A stretch of DNA of 64,000 bases from JL08 sp963765555 (GCA_963765555.1 CAVXWX010000004.1:310001-374000); one strand, 5' to 3'. Counted from the stretch's first letter, positions 53,951-62,775 are shown. Translations and numbers: made by a program. The notes: generated by a model from the sequence alone, not told the origin.

Positions 53951-54502
53951 ATGGCCACTGCCGAACAGCATTACATCCTGCCACGTCCCGAATTTGACAA
54001 GCCTGTCAAACTGCTGATCGTGGTGGCGCCCTATTACAAGGACATTGCCGACAATCTGGTGGCCGGCGCAATGGCCGAGGCCGAAGCCTGTGGCGCAAGC
54101 TGGGAAAAGATCGAGGTGCCCGGCGCGCTGGAGTTGCCCACAGCAATCAGTATTGCGGAACGGTTATCGAATTTTGATGGCTATGTGGCGCTGGGCTGTG
54201 TCATTCGCGGCGAAACCACCCATTATGACACGGTGTGCAACGACAGCAGCCGCGCCTTGCAACTGATGGGGTTGCAGGGGCTGTGCATCGGCAATGGTAT
54301 CCTGACTGTCGAAACCCGCGCGCAGGCCGAAGTGCGCGCCGATCCGTCAGACCAGAACAAAGGGGGCGGTGCCGCTGCGGCGGCCTTGCATCTTGTCGCG
54401 CTCAGCCGTAAGTGGGGCCGCCAGACCAAAGGGGTCGGGTTCAAACCCGCGTCGGAAAACATCCTTTTGGCGGGTGACAGCAATGGAAAACCGTCCGCAT
54501 GA
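53951..54502 (+). CDS. ribH: 6,7-dimethyl-8-ribityllumazine synthase
   Basis: 183 aa. The ATG directly follows the ribB stop. The family blocks are VVAPYYKDIADNLV near residue 20, EVPGALELPTAI near 56, GYVALGCVIRGETTHYD near 78 and a GNGILTVET segment. It condenses the aminopyrimidine with dihydroxybutanone phosphate and forms icosahedral or pentameric assemblies. The stop overlaps nusB by ATGA. It is complete and shows nothing unusual. Confidence 0.94.
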   Translation: MATAEQHYILPRPEFDKPVKLLIVVAPYYKDIADNLVAGAMAEAEACGASWEKIEVPGALELPTAISIAERLSNFDGYVALGCVIRGETTHYDTVCNDSSRALQLMGLQGLCIGNGILTVETRAQAEVRADPSDQNKGGGAAAAALHLVALSRKWGRQTKGVGFKPASENILLAGDSNGKPSA

Positions 54503-54981
54503 GCGAAACACAGGCCGCCCCGTCAGGCAACCAGAAGCGCAAGATGAAATCTGCCGCGCGGCTTTATGCCGTGCAGGCGCTGTTTCAGATGGAACATTCT
54601 GATCAAAGTGCGGATCAGGTGCGCGATGAATTCCTGCACCACCGCTTTGGCGCCGTCTATGATGGCGAAGAGATGACAGACGGCGATGTGGACCTGTTCT
54701 CGGACATTCTGGATGGGGCCGTTTCACAGCAGGAACGCATTGACCAGATGACAGACCGTGCATTGGTGGCGAAATGGCCGATTGCGCGGATTGATCCGAC
54801 ATTGCGCGCGCTGTTTCGCGCCGCCGGGGCCGAACTGGTCGGGTCCGATGTGCCGCCCAAGGTTGTAATTGTCGAATTTGTTCAGGTCGCCACGGCGTTT
54901 TTCCCCGACGGAAAGGAACCCAAATTCGTCAACGCCGTGCTGGATCACATGGCACGAGAGGCCCGCCCAGACGCCTTTTGA
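54499..54981 (+). CDS. nusB: Transcription antitermination factor NusB
   Basis: 160 aa, overlapping ribH by ATGA. It is an all-helical protein with SAARLYAVQALFQMEHSDQS near residue 20 and the C-terminal PKVVIVEFVQVATAFFPDG and FVNAVLDHMAREARP blocks typical of NusB. It binds boxA RNA with NusE to prevent termination in rRNA operons. The ribH-nusB pair is common. It ends the rib series. Confidence 0.94.
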   Translation: MSETQAAPSGNQKRKMKSAARLYAVQALFQMEHSDQSADQVRDEFLHHRFGAVYDGEEMTDGDVDLFSDILDGAVSQQERIDQMTDRALVAKWPIARIDPTLRALFRAAGAELVGSDVPPKVVIVEFVQVATAFFPDGKEPKFVNAVLDHMAREARPDAF

Positions 54982-55086
54982 TCCGGTTTATATGCCGCCC
55001 TCGGGCAATTTGTCGCCACCTGTTATCGATGTCGCCCTCGTCCTTTGGACTGGATGTGATATAATAAGGGCGAAGGAGTCGTCATT

Positions 55087-55413
55087 ATGCCTGAACTCGT
55101 CAAACTGTATATTCGCAACGTCGCAATCGGATTTGGGGTTGCTGCGATTTTCGTCGCACTGCTGTTGTGGTTCAACGTCATGAACCTTTGGTATCTTGTG
55201 TCGCACAATGCCGATGGCGTGTTGGCCGTTTTCCTGCTGTGGTTCATGCACGGCATTGTGTTCGCGGGTGTTCAATTCGCCTTTGCGGTGATGATGATGG
55301 CGCGCAAGGATGATGATGACGATGATCATCATGGTGGCCACGCCATCCGCGATTATGTGGCCGTGCCGGTACGCGCCGACGCGGACAAGGCGCAGCGCAA
55401 AACGCGCCGCTGA
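55087..55413 (+). CDS. Small two-TM membrane protein with Asp/His-rich tail
   Basis: 108 aa with two TM helices (about 10-35 and 46-72) and a cytoplasmic tail containing KDDDDDDHHGGH near residue 77, which looks like a metal-binding cluster, and a basic end (KAQRKTRR). It is preceded by AAGGAG. I do not recognise the family by name. It lies between nusB and a candidate RNA gene, in the same direction. Whether the tail binds a metal is untested. Confidence 0.7.
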   Translation: MPELVKLYIRNVAIGFGVAAIFVALLLWFNVMNLWYLVSHNADGVLAVFLLWFMHGIVFAGVQFAFAVMMMARKDDDDDDHHGGHAIRDYVAVPVRADADKAQRKTRR

Positions 55414-55439
55414 TACCTGTTTGAACGGGTGGGGATGTG

Positions 55440-55635
55440 TGACGGAACCACCGAACCGTTTTAGTTCTATATTCCCGAGGACCTGTATTTACAGGTGGGC
55501 GCCAGGTAATCAAACCAGGGCTTGAACAGAGCCAGCTCCCTCGGATTTGCTTAAGGCCACTGGAACGTAACCAGTCACGAGAAGGGCAGAACCGCCACGG
55601 ATCAGACATAGGGTGTCGCCCTGATCCGGACAAGG
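55440..55635 (+). ncRNA. Candidate structured RNA, possibly 6S RNA
   Basis: A stretch without coding potential contains several nested pairings: CCGAGG (55475-55480) with CCTCGG (55539-55544), enclosing the hairpins ACCTGT-ATTT-ACAGGT and GGCT/AGCC; a hairpin ACTGG/CCAGT (55559-55575); and CGGATCAG (55598-55605) with CTGATCCG (55621-55628). The part TCGGATTTGCTTAAGGCC recalls the 3' side of the 6S RNA central bubble. It is not tmRNA, SRP or RNase P RNA by their hallmark motifs. Ends are approximate. Confidence 0.5.
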
Positions 55636-55712
55636 GGTTTGATGCGGTCGTTTCAAAGCATTCGCAATATGCGGGGCTTGAAAAGTGTTTACGTTTTGTT
55701 CATGGTTGGGCC

Positions 55713-56366
55713 ATGTCCGAGATTGCCGCCCCTTTATTGCAGCCTGGCCAGCTTCTGGCGCGCGGCGTTTCGCGCCATTTGGTCAGCCATGACATTGCTT
55801 CCATTGAGGAATTTGTGCCTGCACGCGGATTGCGCGTGGATGTGATGGGGCTGGGCCCCAAGGGCGAGATTTGGGTGATCGAATGTAAGTCGTCACGCGC
55901 GGATTTTCAGACAGACAGCAAATGGCAGGGCTATCTGGAATGGTGTGACCGGTATTTCTGGGCGGTGGATTGCGATTTTCCGACCGATCTGTTGCCGGAA
56001 CAAACCGGTCTGATCATCGCCGATGCCTATGACGCCGAAATTATCCGCATGGCACCGGAACACAGGCTGGCCCCGGCACGGCGCAAAGTGGTGATCCAGA
56101 AATTTGCCAGCCATGCGGCCCGCCGCCTGCACCGCTTGCGCGATCCGGCGATGGGGCCGGACGTTCAGCGTTTGACGGCGCGGGCTGCCACAGCGGCTGC
56201 GCGGATTTCCTCGGCAATGTCGTCGGCCTCTTCAGGGTCGAAGTCCATCGGGATTTCAATGCCGTTTGCCTCGACAAAGATGCGCACCATGCCCTTATCG
56301 GTCGGGCCGATTTGCAAGTTTGCTTCGATATCGCGCTCTGTGTCGATGCCCATGCCGGCCTCCTGA
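55713..56366 (+). CDS. MmcB family DNA repair protein (3' end doubtful)
   Basis: The frame gives 217 aa. The first ~148 residues match the MmcB/DUF6352-type protein of alphaproteobacteria: IEEFVPARGLRVDVMGLG, then a nuclease-like core EIWVIECKSSRADFQTD and KWQGYLEWCDRYFWAVD, with the D-(E)xK pattern of PD-(D/E)XK enzymes. The last ~65 residues are Ser/Ala-rich and run antisense through the whole of a well-supported small gene. If one base in the GGGG near 56154 is extra, the frame would stop at 56175, giving 153 aa, the family length. I therefore think the tail is spurious. It is likely to act in DNA repair. Confidence 0.75.
   Translation: MSEIAAPLLQPGQLLARGVSRHLVSHDIASIEEFVPARGLRVDVMGLGPKGEIWVIECKSSRADFQTDSKWQGYLEWCDRYFWAVDCDFPTDLLPEQTGLIIADAYDAEIIRMAPEHRLAPARRKVVIQKFASHAARRLHRLRDPAMGPDVQRLTARAATAAARISSAMSSASSGSKSIGISMPFASTKMRTMPLSVGPICKFASISRSVSMPMPAS
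56165..56353 (-). CDS. Small conserved protein (DUF6324-like)
   Basis: 62 aa from the ATG at 56353, starting MGIDTERDIEANLQIGPTDK and continuing with VEANGIEIPMDFDPEEADDI. The acidic, compact sequence with an (F)DPEEA helix start is conserved among alphaproteobacteria as a small protein of unknown function. It overlaps the apparent tail of mmcB on the other strand; with the mmcB frame ended at 56175 the overlap would shrink to 11 bp. It diverges from the GNAT gene, 79 bp between starts. Confidence 0.75.
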   Translation of the reverse strand: MGIDTERDIEANLQIGPTDKGMVRIFVEANGIEIPMDFDPEEADDIAEEIRAAAVAARAVKR

Positions 56367-56432
56367 TTTCGGGTGCCATGTGCTAGCGTGCAAGCCCTTG
56401 CTTGGCAAGTGGGGGCGTGGTTTGCTGTGGCC

Positions 56433-56918
56433 ATGATGAGTGACGTTGAATTGCGCGCCTTCCACGCAAACGACAAAGACTGGCTGGTTGATCAACATCA
56501 GGCGCTTTACGCGCGCGACGAAGGGTTTGACGACAGTTTCGGGCCATTGGTCGACACTATTCTGACCGAATTTCTGGCCAATCACGATCCAAGCTGCGAG
56601 GCAGGGTGGATCGCGGCGCAGGGCAAGACGCGATTGGGCAGCATTTTTTGCGTCCGGCTGAACGCAGACACGGCAAAACTGCGCGTGTTTTTATTGGTGC
56701 CCGAGGCGCGGGGCACCGGTTTGGGCACGCGCATGTTACACACCTGCATGCAATTCGCGCGCGATGCAGGTTATCGCGGGATGCGGCTTTGGACGCATGA
56801 AAGCCACAAGGCGGCGGGCGCGCTGTACCGGCGCAATGGCTGGACACTCGACAGTTCAACACCGGTGCATTCCTTTGGCCGCGACAACGTCGAACAAAAC
56901 TGGAGCATCCGGTTTTGA
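56433..56918 (+). CDS. GNAT family N-acetyltransferase
   Basis: 161 aa from ATGATG at 56433. The acetyl-CoA-binding motif A is VFLLVPEARGTGLGTRMLHT near residue 90 (with the R/Q-x-x-G-x-G pattern ARGTGLG). A typical end follows: RLWTHESHKAAGALYRRNGW. The acceptor is unknown; MarR-type GNAT fusions look alike, but no HTH is here. The stop overlaps the TTG start of the following transporter. Confidence 0.87.
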   Translation: MMSDVELRAFHANDKDWLVDQHQALYARDEGFDDSFGPLVDTILTEFLANHDPSCEAGWIAAQGKTRLGSIFCVRLNADTAKLRVFLLVPEARGTGLGTRMLHTCMQFARDAGYRGMRLWTHESHKAAGALYRRNGWTLDSSTPVHSFGRDNVEQNWSIRF

Positions 56919-57775
56919 GCCGTCGGCGCGGCCAGATCGCCGCAGCCATTACAGGGGTGCAAACCGGATTGGCGATGGTGCTGACCCGCGCGCTGGCCGA
57001 TGACATCAGCCCGATGACGCTGGCGTTTTTGCGTTACAGCATCGCGGTCATGGTGCTTGCGCCGTTTTTCTTTCGGCTGCGCCCGGCCCGCATCGCGCCC
57101 GCGGACAGGGGGCCGATCCTGTTGCTGGGGGTGGTGCAATTCGGGGTCACGGTGGCGCTGGTCAATTACGGATTACACTACGTGTCCGCCGCGCAGGGGG
57201 CGGTTGTGTTCGGGATGTTCCCGATTTTGACAATTGCGCTGGCGGCCGCCCTCGGGCGTGAAAAGATGACGGTTCTGCGGGTGTTGGGGGCGCTGATTTC
57301 CGTGGTGGGTGTGGCGATCTGTCTGGGGGCCAACACCCTGCCGACCAGCGGGTTCGGGGCGGGGCTGGTGTTTCTGGCGGCGGGATCGGCGGCGGTTTGT
57401 TCGATCTATTATCGCCCCTATCTGCAAAAATACCCGACGCTTCAGGTTGGCGCGATTGCGATGTTTGCCGCGTCGCTCAGCCTGTTTCCCGCCAGCATGA
57501 TCGAAACGCCGATGGCGCAATTGTCCATGCTGGTGCCCGCGCAATGGGCCATGGTTCTGGCGATCGGATTGCTGAGCGGAGCGGGGTATCTTTTATGGCT
57601 GACCGCGCTGAAACACACCGGCCCGGGCGAGGCGACGGTGCTGATGGGTATTTCCCCGATCACCGCTGCCATCGTTGGCGCGCTGGCCTTGGGCGAACCT
57701 CTGACAGCGGGGTTTGCGCTCGGGCTCGGTATTGCAATTCTGGGGGTGTCACTGGCGGTTCTTAGTCGCCCTTAA
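56915..57775 (+). CDS. EamA/DMT family transporter
   Basis: 286 aa from a TTG overlapping the acetyltransferase stop (TTGA). About ten TM segments in two EamA repeats are visible; conserved points are GLHYVSAAQGAVVFGMFPIL in the first repeat and KHTGPGEATVLMGISPITAA in the second. An inner-membrane exporter of small molecules is expected. Coupling with a GNAT enzyme suggests, but does not prove, a shared substrate. It ends just before tRNA-His. Confidence 0.86.
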   Translation: MSRRRGQIAAAITGVQTGLAMVLTRALADDISPMTLAFLRYSIAVMVLAPFFFRLRPARIAPADRGPILLLGVVQFGVTVALVNYGLHYVSAAQGAVVFGMFPILTIALAAALGREKMTVLRVLGALISVVGVAICLGANTLPTSGFGAGLVFLAAGSAAVCSIYYRPYLQKYPTLQVGAIAMFAASLSLFPASMIETPMAQLSMLVPAQWAMVLAIGLLSGAGYLLWLTALKHTGPGEATVLMGISPITAAIVGALALGEPLTAGFALGLGIAILGVSLAVLSRP

Positions 57776-57818
57776 GCTCTTGCATTCATCGGCCATGGGC
57801 GCTAAATCCCCACCGTGT

Positions 57819-57895
57819 GCCGCCTTAGCTCAGTAGGTTAGAGCGCTTGATTGTGGATCAAGAGGTCCCCCGTTCGAGCCGGGGAGGTGGTACCA
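57819..57895 (+). tRNA. tRNA-His (GUG), without G-1 and with A73
   Basis: The acceptor stem GCCGCCT (57819-57825) pairs with AGGTGGT, and the anticodon stem CTTGA/TCAAG frames the loop TTGTGGA (anticodon GTG). The 3' end is A73 followed by an encoded CCA. The base before G1 is T, so the usual tRNA-His G-1 is not encoded. This is the form known from most alphaproteobacteria. Confidence 0.95.
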
Positions 57896-57903
57896 TTCTT
57901 CCC

Positions 57904-60135
57904 TTATTTCAGGGCCGACAGCAGATGGGCGTGATCGTCTGTCCAGGCTGCGCCGCCATCTGATGCCACAGCCTGCCAGCGCGGATCGCGCAGCAGGGCC
58001 GCCATTTTATCCGCATGGGGCGTCAGCATCATCACAACCGATGGTTTGGCCCCTTTGGGCAAGGGGTTTGCCGGGTCGGGGGCATCAATGCGTTTGGCGG
58101 CCAACAGGCCGGTTTCGCCTGCGATGCGCGCCAGTGGCTGGGTCAGATCATAGTACCGGTTGGAAATGTGGAACACCAAAACGCCGTTTGCGGCCAGCCG
58201 ATCAAGATACATCTCGACCGCCTCGCGCGTGACCAGATGCACGGGGATCGAATCCGAGCTGTAGGCATCCAGAACCATGATATCAAAGGTTAAATCCTGC
58301 TGAGCGAGCACGATGCGCGCATCCCCCAGATGGGTCGACGATCCCGGCGCGCAATGGGACATGAAATTGAACATTTCGGGCGTGCGCGCGACGCGGTCCA
58401 CCATTTCGTCAATCTCGTAATAGTCCCATGTCTGGCCCGGTCGGGCATAGCAGGCCAGCGATCCGACGCCCAATCCGACAATACCGATACGGGCGGTTTC
58501 AATGCCGTCTGTTGTGGTCAGAACCTGCGCCATTGGGCTATTTGCATGGTAATAGGACAGCGGCGTCGGGCGGGTGCCGGTTTCGTTGACATATTGGTAG
58601 CCGTGGATCGTGGTGCCGTTGCCATAAACGCGCAATCCGTCTTTGTCATACACGGTGTGTGCGCCGAAAAAGCTGCGGTCCTTGAAGGTGTAATCCTTGT
58701 TCAGTGACAGCATGTCAGCCACCAGAAACACCACGACAGCCGCCAGAATGGCCACGGGCGCGCGCCCCAGTTTCGCCAGCGCCGTAGCAAACACGGCCAT
58801 CAGGCCAAGCGAGGCAACCAGGGCAAGGGGGCCTTCGTTATCGGTTGCGCGCAGCAGGCTGAACGCGAACAACACCAGCGCCGCACACAGCAAACCATAG
58901 GCCAGCGGTCGCACCGGAATGGTTTTGGTGCCAAGGGCGAGCAGGAGCGCCGCCAAAATGACCGAAATCACCCCTTCGTAGATGCCGCTGAACGCGACGG
59001 GGGCAATGATGGAGTTGAACAGACCGCCCAACGCGCCGCCCACGGACATGGTGATGTAAAACAACGTCAGATGCGCCGCATCGGGGCGGCGTTCATATAG
59101 GGCCCGGTGCGCATGCACAGCGACGATAAACAGCGCAGGCGCGAACATCAGCGCGCTGAGCCATGTCTGGATGCCGCTGGCCTGATGGCTCATCAACACG
59201 GCCATGACAGCGATTGCACCGGCAGCCAGCGGGCGCGACAGGGCATTGGAAAACAGCGGGCGGTTGGTGAAGGTGATCACAAAGCTGAGGATGTAAAGCG
59301 ACAGGGGCACGACCCAGATCAGCGGGAAAGATCCCAGATCGGTGCTGATTTTTGTGGTGATAGACAGCATCAGCGTGGATGGAACAAAGGCCAGAAACAG
59401 CCATGTGGCCACGTCTGTCGCTGTGATCCTGGTTGGCGATGTCACGACATGAACCCGCGTATCAGCGTTTTGCGGGGCCGGTTTGGCCCGCAAGGTCAAC
59501 ACCCCGCTGATCATCAGCAAGGCCCCGAACGCGACAAACCCCGCCGCCCAGCCCCAGCCGATGGCCTGCGCCCCGAACAGGGGTTCGGCCAGCAGCGGAA
59601 AGCCAAGAAGCGCCAGAAGCGATCCGAAATTGCTGGCCCCGTATAGAAAATAGGGGTCGTGCGCCGACGGACCATCCGATTTTGCATACCATGATTGCAG
59701 CAGGGGCGCGTTGGCCGACAACATGCCAAACGGAACGCCGACGCCAACAGCAAACAGGGTCAGCGTTTGCCATGCGGTCGATGCCGTCGGATCATAGGCC
59801 CAACTGTCGCTGACGGACAGCGGCAGAAACCAAAGCGCAACCGCCCAGACCGCCAGATGAACGGGCAATTGCCATTTCAGCGGCACATAACGCGTAAGAA
59901 GATGCGCGTAGATATACCCGACAAGCAAAACGACCTGAAAAAACAGCATGGCCGTGGTCCAGACCCCCGGCGCGCCGCCGATCTGGGGCAGCACAAGTTT
60001 CGCAAAAAGGGGCTGGACGAAAAACAGCAGGGACGCGCTGACAAAGATGGTCAGCGTGAAAACGGCCGGAACGATCCATTGCTTTTTGCGCACAGGCGTT
60101 GGGTGCAGATGTGCATGTGTGTCGGTGCTGCTCAT
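57904..60135 (-). CDS. Membrane protein with C-terminal spermidine synthase-like domain
   Basis: 743 aa. The N-terminal ~440 residues hold about 12-14 TM helices (for example FTLTIFVSASLLFFVQPLFA near 28-47), and the C-terminal ~230 residues are a SAM-binding Rossmann domain with IGIVGLGVGSLACYA near residue 545 and the spermidine-synthase-like VLDAYSSDSIPVHLVT. This fused type is widespread, and the products of the enzyme domain are not known; some members make aminopropyl compounds. It lies next to tRNA-His (8 bp, convergent). The start ATG has no clear RBS. Confidence 0.85.
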   Translation of the reverse strand: MSSTDTHAHLHPTPVRKKQWIVPAVFTLTIFVSASLLFFVQPLFAKLVLPQIGGAPGVWTTAMLFFQVVLLVGYIYAHLLTRYVPLKWQLPVHLAVWAVALWFLPLSVSDSWAYDPTASTAWQTLTLFAVGVGVPFGMLSANAPLLQSWYAKSDGPSAHDPYFLYGASNFGSLLALLGFPLLAEPLFGAQAIGWGWAAGFVAFGALLMISGVLTLRAKPAPQNADTRVHVVTSPTRITATDVATWLFLAFVPSTLMLSITTKISTDLGSFPLIWVVPLSLYILSFVITFTNRPLFSNALSRPLAAGAIAVMAVLMSHQASGIQTWLSALMFAPALFIVAVHAHRALYERRPDAAHLTLFYITMSVGGALGGLFNSIIAPVAFSGIYEGVISVILAALLLALGTKTIPVRPLAYGLLCAALVLFAFSLLRATDNEGPLALVASLGLMAVFATALAKLGRAPVAILAAVVVFLVADMLSLNKDYTFKDRSFFGAHTVYDKDGLRVYGNGTTIHGYQYVNETGTRPTPLSYYHANSPMAQVLTTTDGIETARIGIVGLGVGSLACYARPGQTWDYYEIDEMVDRVARTPEMFNFMSHCAPGSSTHLGDARIVLAQQDLTFDIMVLDAYSSDSIPVHLVTREAVEMYLDRLAANGVLVFHISNRYYDLTQPLARIAGETGLLAAKRIDAPDPANPLPKGAKPSVVMMLTPHADKMAALLRDPRWQAVASDGGAAWTDDHAHLLSALK

Positions 60136-60281
60136 GTCTTGCCCTGTTGGTCATGCGAAACGGACCACCGGAACGGGTGGCTGTTCTGTCTGGTCTAGGC
60201 GCTTAATGCGGCGAAATTGTGATCAGAACGGATACAATCCGCGCGCTCTAGCCGCCATTGTGCTGAAATGCGAAAGGCTGG

Positions 60282-60587
60282 CTATTTTCCGGTTTTGATA
60301 TCGATGCTTTGGCGCAACGTGCCGCTGGCGCGATCAAATATCAGGATCGTGTTCTGCTGCGTCACCACGGCATACCACCCGTCGCCTTGGGTGAACGCGG
60401 TGGCGGTGGCCCCGTCGGGCAAAGTGATTTCATCGGGCAGGGGGGCTGGACGGTCAGAGAAACGAATGACAAAGAGGGCAATGATGATAAACAGACCGCC
60501 AATCATCGTTGCGGTCAGCAGTGTCACCAGACGCCGCAAAAAGCGCAGATTGGCCGGTTCCGGTATCGTTTCAGAAGGGTCTTGCAT
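60282..60587 (-). CDS. DUF6476 family small membrane protein
   Basis: 101 aa from the ATG at 60587. One TM helix (LVTLLTATMIGGLFIIIALFV, roughly residues 20-40) is followed by a periplasmic beta-rich part with LPDGATATAFTQGDGWYAVV and ILIFDRASGTLRQSI, like one blade of a propeller. The family is small and occurs next to rluD in Rhodobacterales; the function is unknown. Its start codon shares bases with the divergent rluD start (60585-60588). Confidence 0.78.
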   Translation of the reverse strand: MQDPSETIPEPANLRFLRRLVTLLTATMIGGLFIIIALFVIRFSDRPAPLPDEITLPDGATATAFTQGDGWYAVVTQQNTILIFDRASGTLRQSIDIKTGK

Positions 60588-61631
60588 GGACATCCGCCGT
60601 GTTACATTCACCATCGCGGAAAATCCGCCACCCCGCCTTGATAAGGCGCTTGCCCGTGATGTGCCAGAGGATGCGGTTCTGTCGCGGACCCGTCTGGCGC
60701 GGTTGATCGCAGAGGGTGCGGTGCAGGTGGACGGCGTGATCGCCGAGTGATCCCAAGGCGAAAGTGGCCGAAGGCGCCCGCATCAGCATTGTCGGTGGAC
60801 GCCCCCCAAGACAGCCATATCGCGCCGGAATCCATCCCGCTGGATGTGGTGTTTGAAGATGACGATCTGATTGTGATCAACAAGCCGGCGGGCATGGTTG
60901 TGCACCCCGCACCGGGCAGCCCGTCGGGTACGTTGGTGAATGCCCTGCTGGCGCATTGCGGCGATGATCTGTCGGGGGTGGGCGGAATGAAACGCCCCGG
61001 TATCGTGCACCGGATCGACAAGGACACCAGCGGATTGCTGGTTGTGGCGAAATCGGACGCGGCCCATCACGGATTGGCGGCGCAGTTCGAAAAGCACAGC
61101 GTGGAACGCTATTACAATGCGGTTGTCTATGGTGTGCCGGATGCCAATGATCCGCGCCTGCGCGGGATCAGGGGCGCAAGTTTCGAGGCGGGCAATATCC
61201 TGCGCCTGACCACGCAACTGGCCCGTCACAAGACCGACCGGCAGCGTCAGGCGGTGCTGTTTCAGGGCGGGCGGCATGCCGTGACCCGCGCGCGCATCGT
61301 CGAGGCGTTCGGTAACCCACCTGTTGCATCGCTGATCGAATGCTGGCTGGAAACGGGCCGGACCCATCAAATTCGGGTCCACATGGCCCATGCGGGGCAC
61401 GCCTTGATCGGGGATCCGGTCTATGGCGGGCGGCGCAAACTGTCGGCCAAGGCGATATCCGAGGCGGCGCGCGCCGCCGTTGGCGCGTTTCCCCGCCAGG
61501 CGCTGCATGCGGCCGTTCTGGGGTTTGACCACCCCGTTACGGGCGCGGCCATGCGGTTCGAGGCCCCCATGCCGCCGGACATGGTGGCGCTGATCGACGC
61601 ATTGCGCACCCCGACAGATCAAGGCGCATAA
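60586..61631 (+). CDS. rluD: Ribosomal large subunit pseudouridine synthase RluD (frame broken at two places)
   Basis: About 347 aa once two extra bases are removed: a T at 60748 (GAGTGAT for GAGGAT) and a G near 60794 (GTCGGTGGA for GTCGTGGA). The repaired N-terminus is an S4 domain (RLDKALARDV, then ARLIAEGAVQVDGVIAEDP and KAKVAEGARISIV). The catalytic domain has the HRIDKDTSGLLVVAKSD motif with the active Asp near residue 145, and later GRTHQIRVHMAHAGHALIGD. It modifies U1911/1915/1917 of 23S rRNA. It starts divergently from the DUF6476 gene with overlapping start codons. The breaks are probably sequence errors. Confidence 0.92.
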
Positions 61632-61820
61632 AGGGATTTTTAACCTTTACGCTTTTTGACATGAACAGCACATGCGCGTGAGCGCACTGACACGTGACTT
61701 TTACCGCGACGGAAAGCTGCCAATATAACGTTGAAGGAACATCATATGCCCCTTGAAAGGGGCACAACCACGACCCATATGGTATGTTAAGCCCTTAAAC
61801 ATTGGGAGGGGACAGAAAAA

Positions 61821-62717
61821 ATGGCAAATTATGCGAACTTGCCGGCACCGACGCCCGAAGGCGGTCTGAACCGCTACATGCAGGAAATCCGGAAATTCCC
61901 GCTGCTGGAGCCGGAAGAAGAATATATGCTGGCCAAGCGCTGGGTCGAAGAACAGGACACCGAAGCCGCGCATAAGATGGTCACGTCGCACCTGCGACTG
62001 GCGGCCAAAATCGCCATGGGATATCGCGGCTACGGCCTGCCGCAGGCCGAGGTGATTTCCGAGGCGAATGTGGGCCTGATGCAGGCGGTCAAACGGTTTG
62101 ATCCGGAAAAAGGCTTCCGCCTTGCGACCTATGCAATGTGGTGGATCCGCGCCAGCATTCAGGAATATATCCTGCGCAGCTGGTCGTTGGTGAAACTGGG
62201 CACGACATCGGCGCAGAAAAAGCTGTTTTTCAACCTGCGCAAGGCGAAATCGAAAATCGGCGCGCTGGAAGATGGCGATTTGCGCCCCGAAAACGTCAAA
62301 CGGATCGCAACCGATCTGGGTGTGACCGAGGCCGAAGTGATTTCGATGAACCGCCGCCTGTCGGGGGGCGATGCATCGCTGAATGCAACGGTCGGGTCCG
62401 AAGGCGAAGGCACGATGCAATGGCAGGATTGGCTGGAGGACGAAGATGCTGATCAGGCCGGCGATTATGCCGAGCGCGACGAACTGGAAGCGCGCCGTGA
62501 ATTGCTGGCGCAGGCGCTGGACGTGCTGAATGATCGCGAAAAGGATATTCTGACCCAGCGGCGACTGGCCGACAAGGCCGTGACACTGGAAGACCTGAGC
62601 GGCCAGTACGATGTCAGCCGCGAACGCATCCGGCAGATCGAGGTGCGCGCCTTTGAAAAACTGCAAAAGCGGATGCGCGATCTGGCCAAGGAAAAAGGTA
62701 TGCTGGCCACAGCATAA
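61821..62717 (+). CDS. rpoH: RNA polymerase heat-shock sigma factor RpoH
   Basis: 298 aa. The RpoH box is visible as TSAQKKLFFNLRKAK near residue 132. Region 2 includes ATYAMWWIRASIQEYILRSW, and region 4.2 ends YDVSRERIRQIEVRAFEKLQ. It directs transcription of heat-shock genes. Upstream, AACATTGGGAGGGGAC is a good RBS. The ~190 bp between rluD and rpoH probably holds its promoters; I cannot define them. A terminator follows. Confidence 0.95.
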   Translation: MANYANLPAPTPEGGLNRYMQEIRKFPLLEPEEEYMLAKRWVEEQDTEAAHKMVTSHLRLAAKIAMGYRGYGLPQAEVISEANVGLMQAVKRFDPEKGFRLATYAMWWIRASIQEYILRSWSLVKLGTTSAQKKLFFNLRKAKSKIGALEDGDLRPENVKRIATDLGVTEAEVISMNRRLSGGDASLNATVGSEGEGTMQWQDWLEDEDADQAGDYAERDELEARRELLAQALDVLNDREKDILTQRRLADKAVTLEDLSGQYDVSRERIRQIEVRAFEKLQKRMRDLAKEKGMLATA

Positions 62718-62744
62718 CCTTGCGCGGGTCTTTTGATACAGAAA

Positions 62745-62775
62745 ACGGGCGGTCCTGCGGGGCCGCCCGTTTTTG
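62745..62775 (+). terminator. Intrinsic terminator after rpoH
   Basis: ACGGGCGG (62745-62752) and CCGCCCGT (62763-62770) form an 8-bp stem with a 10-nt loop, itself able to pair in part, followed by TTTTGTT. It lies about 28 bp after the rpoH stop. Confidence 0.88.
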
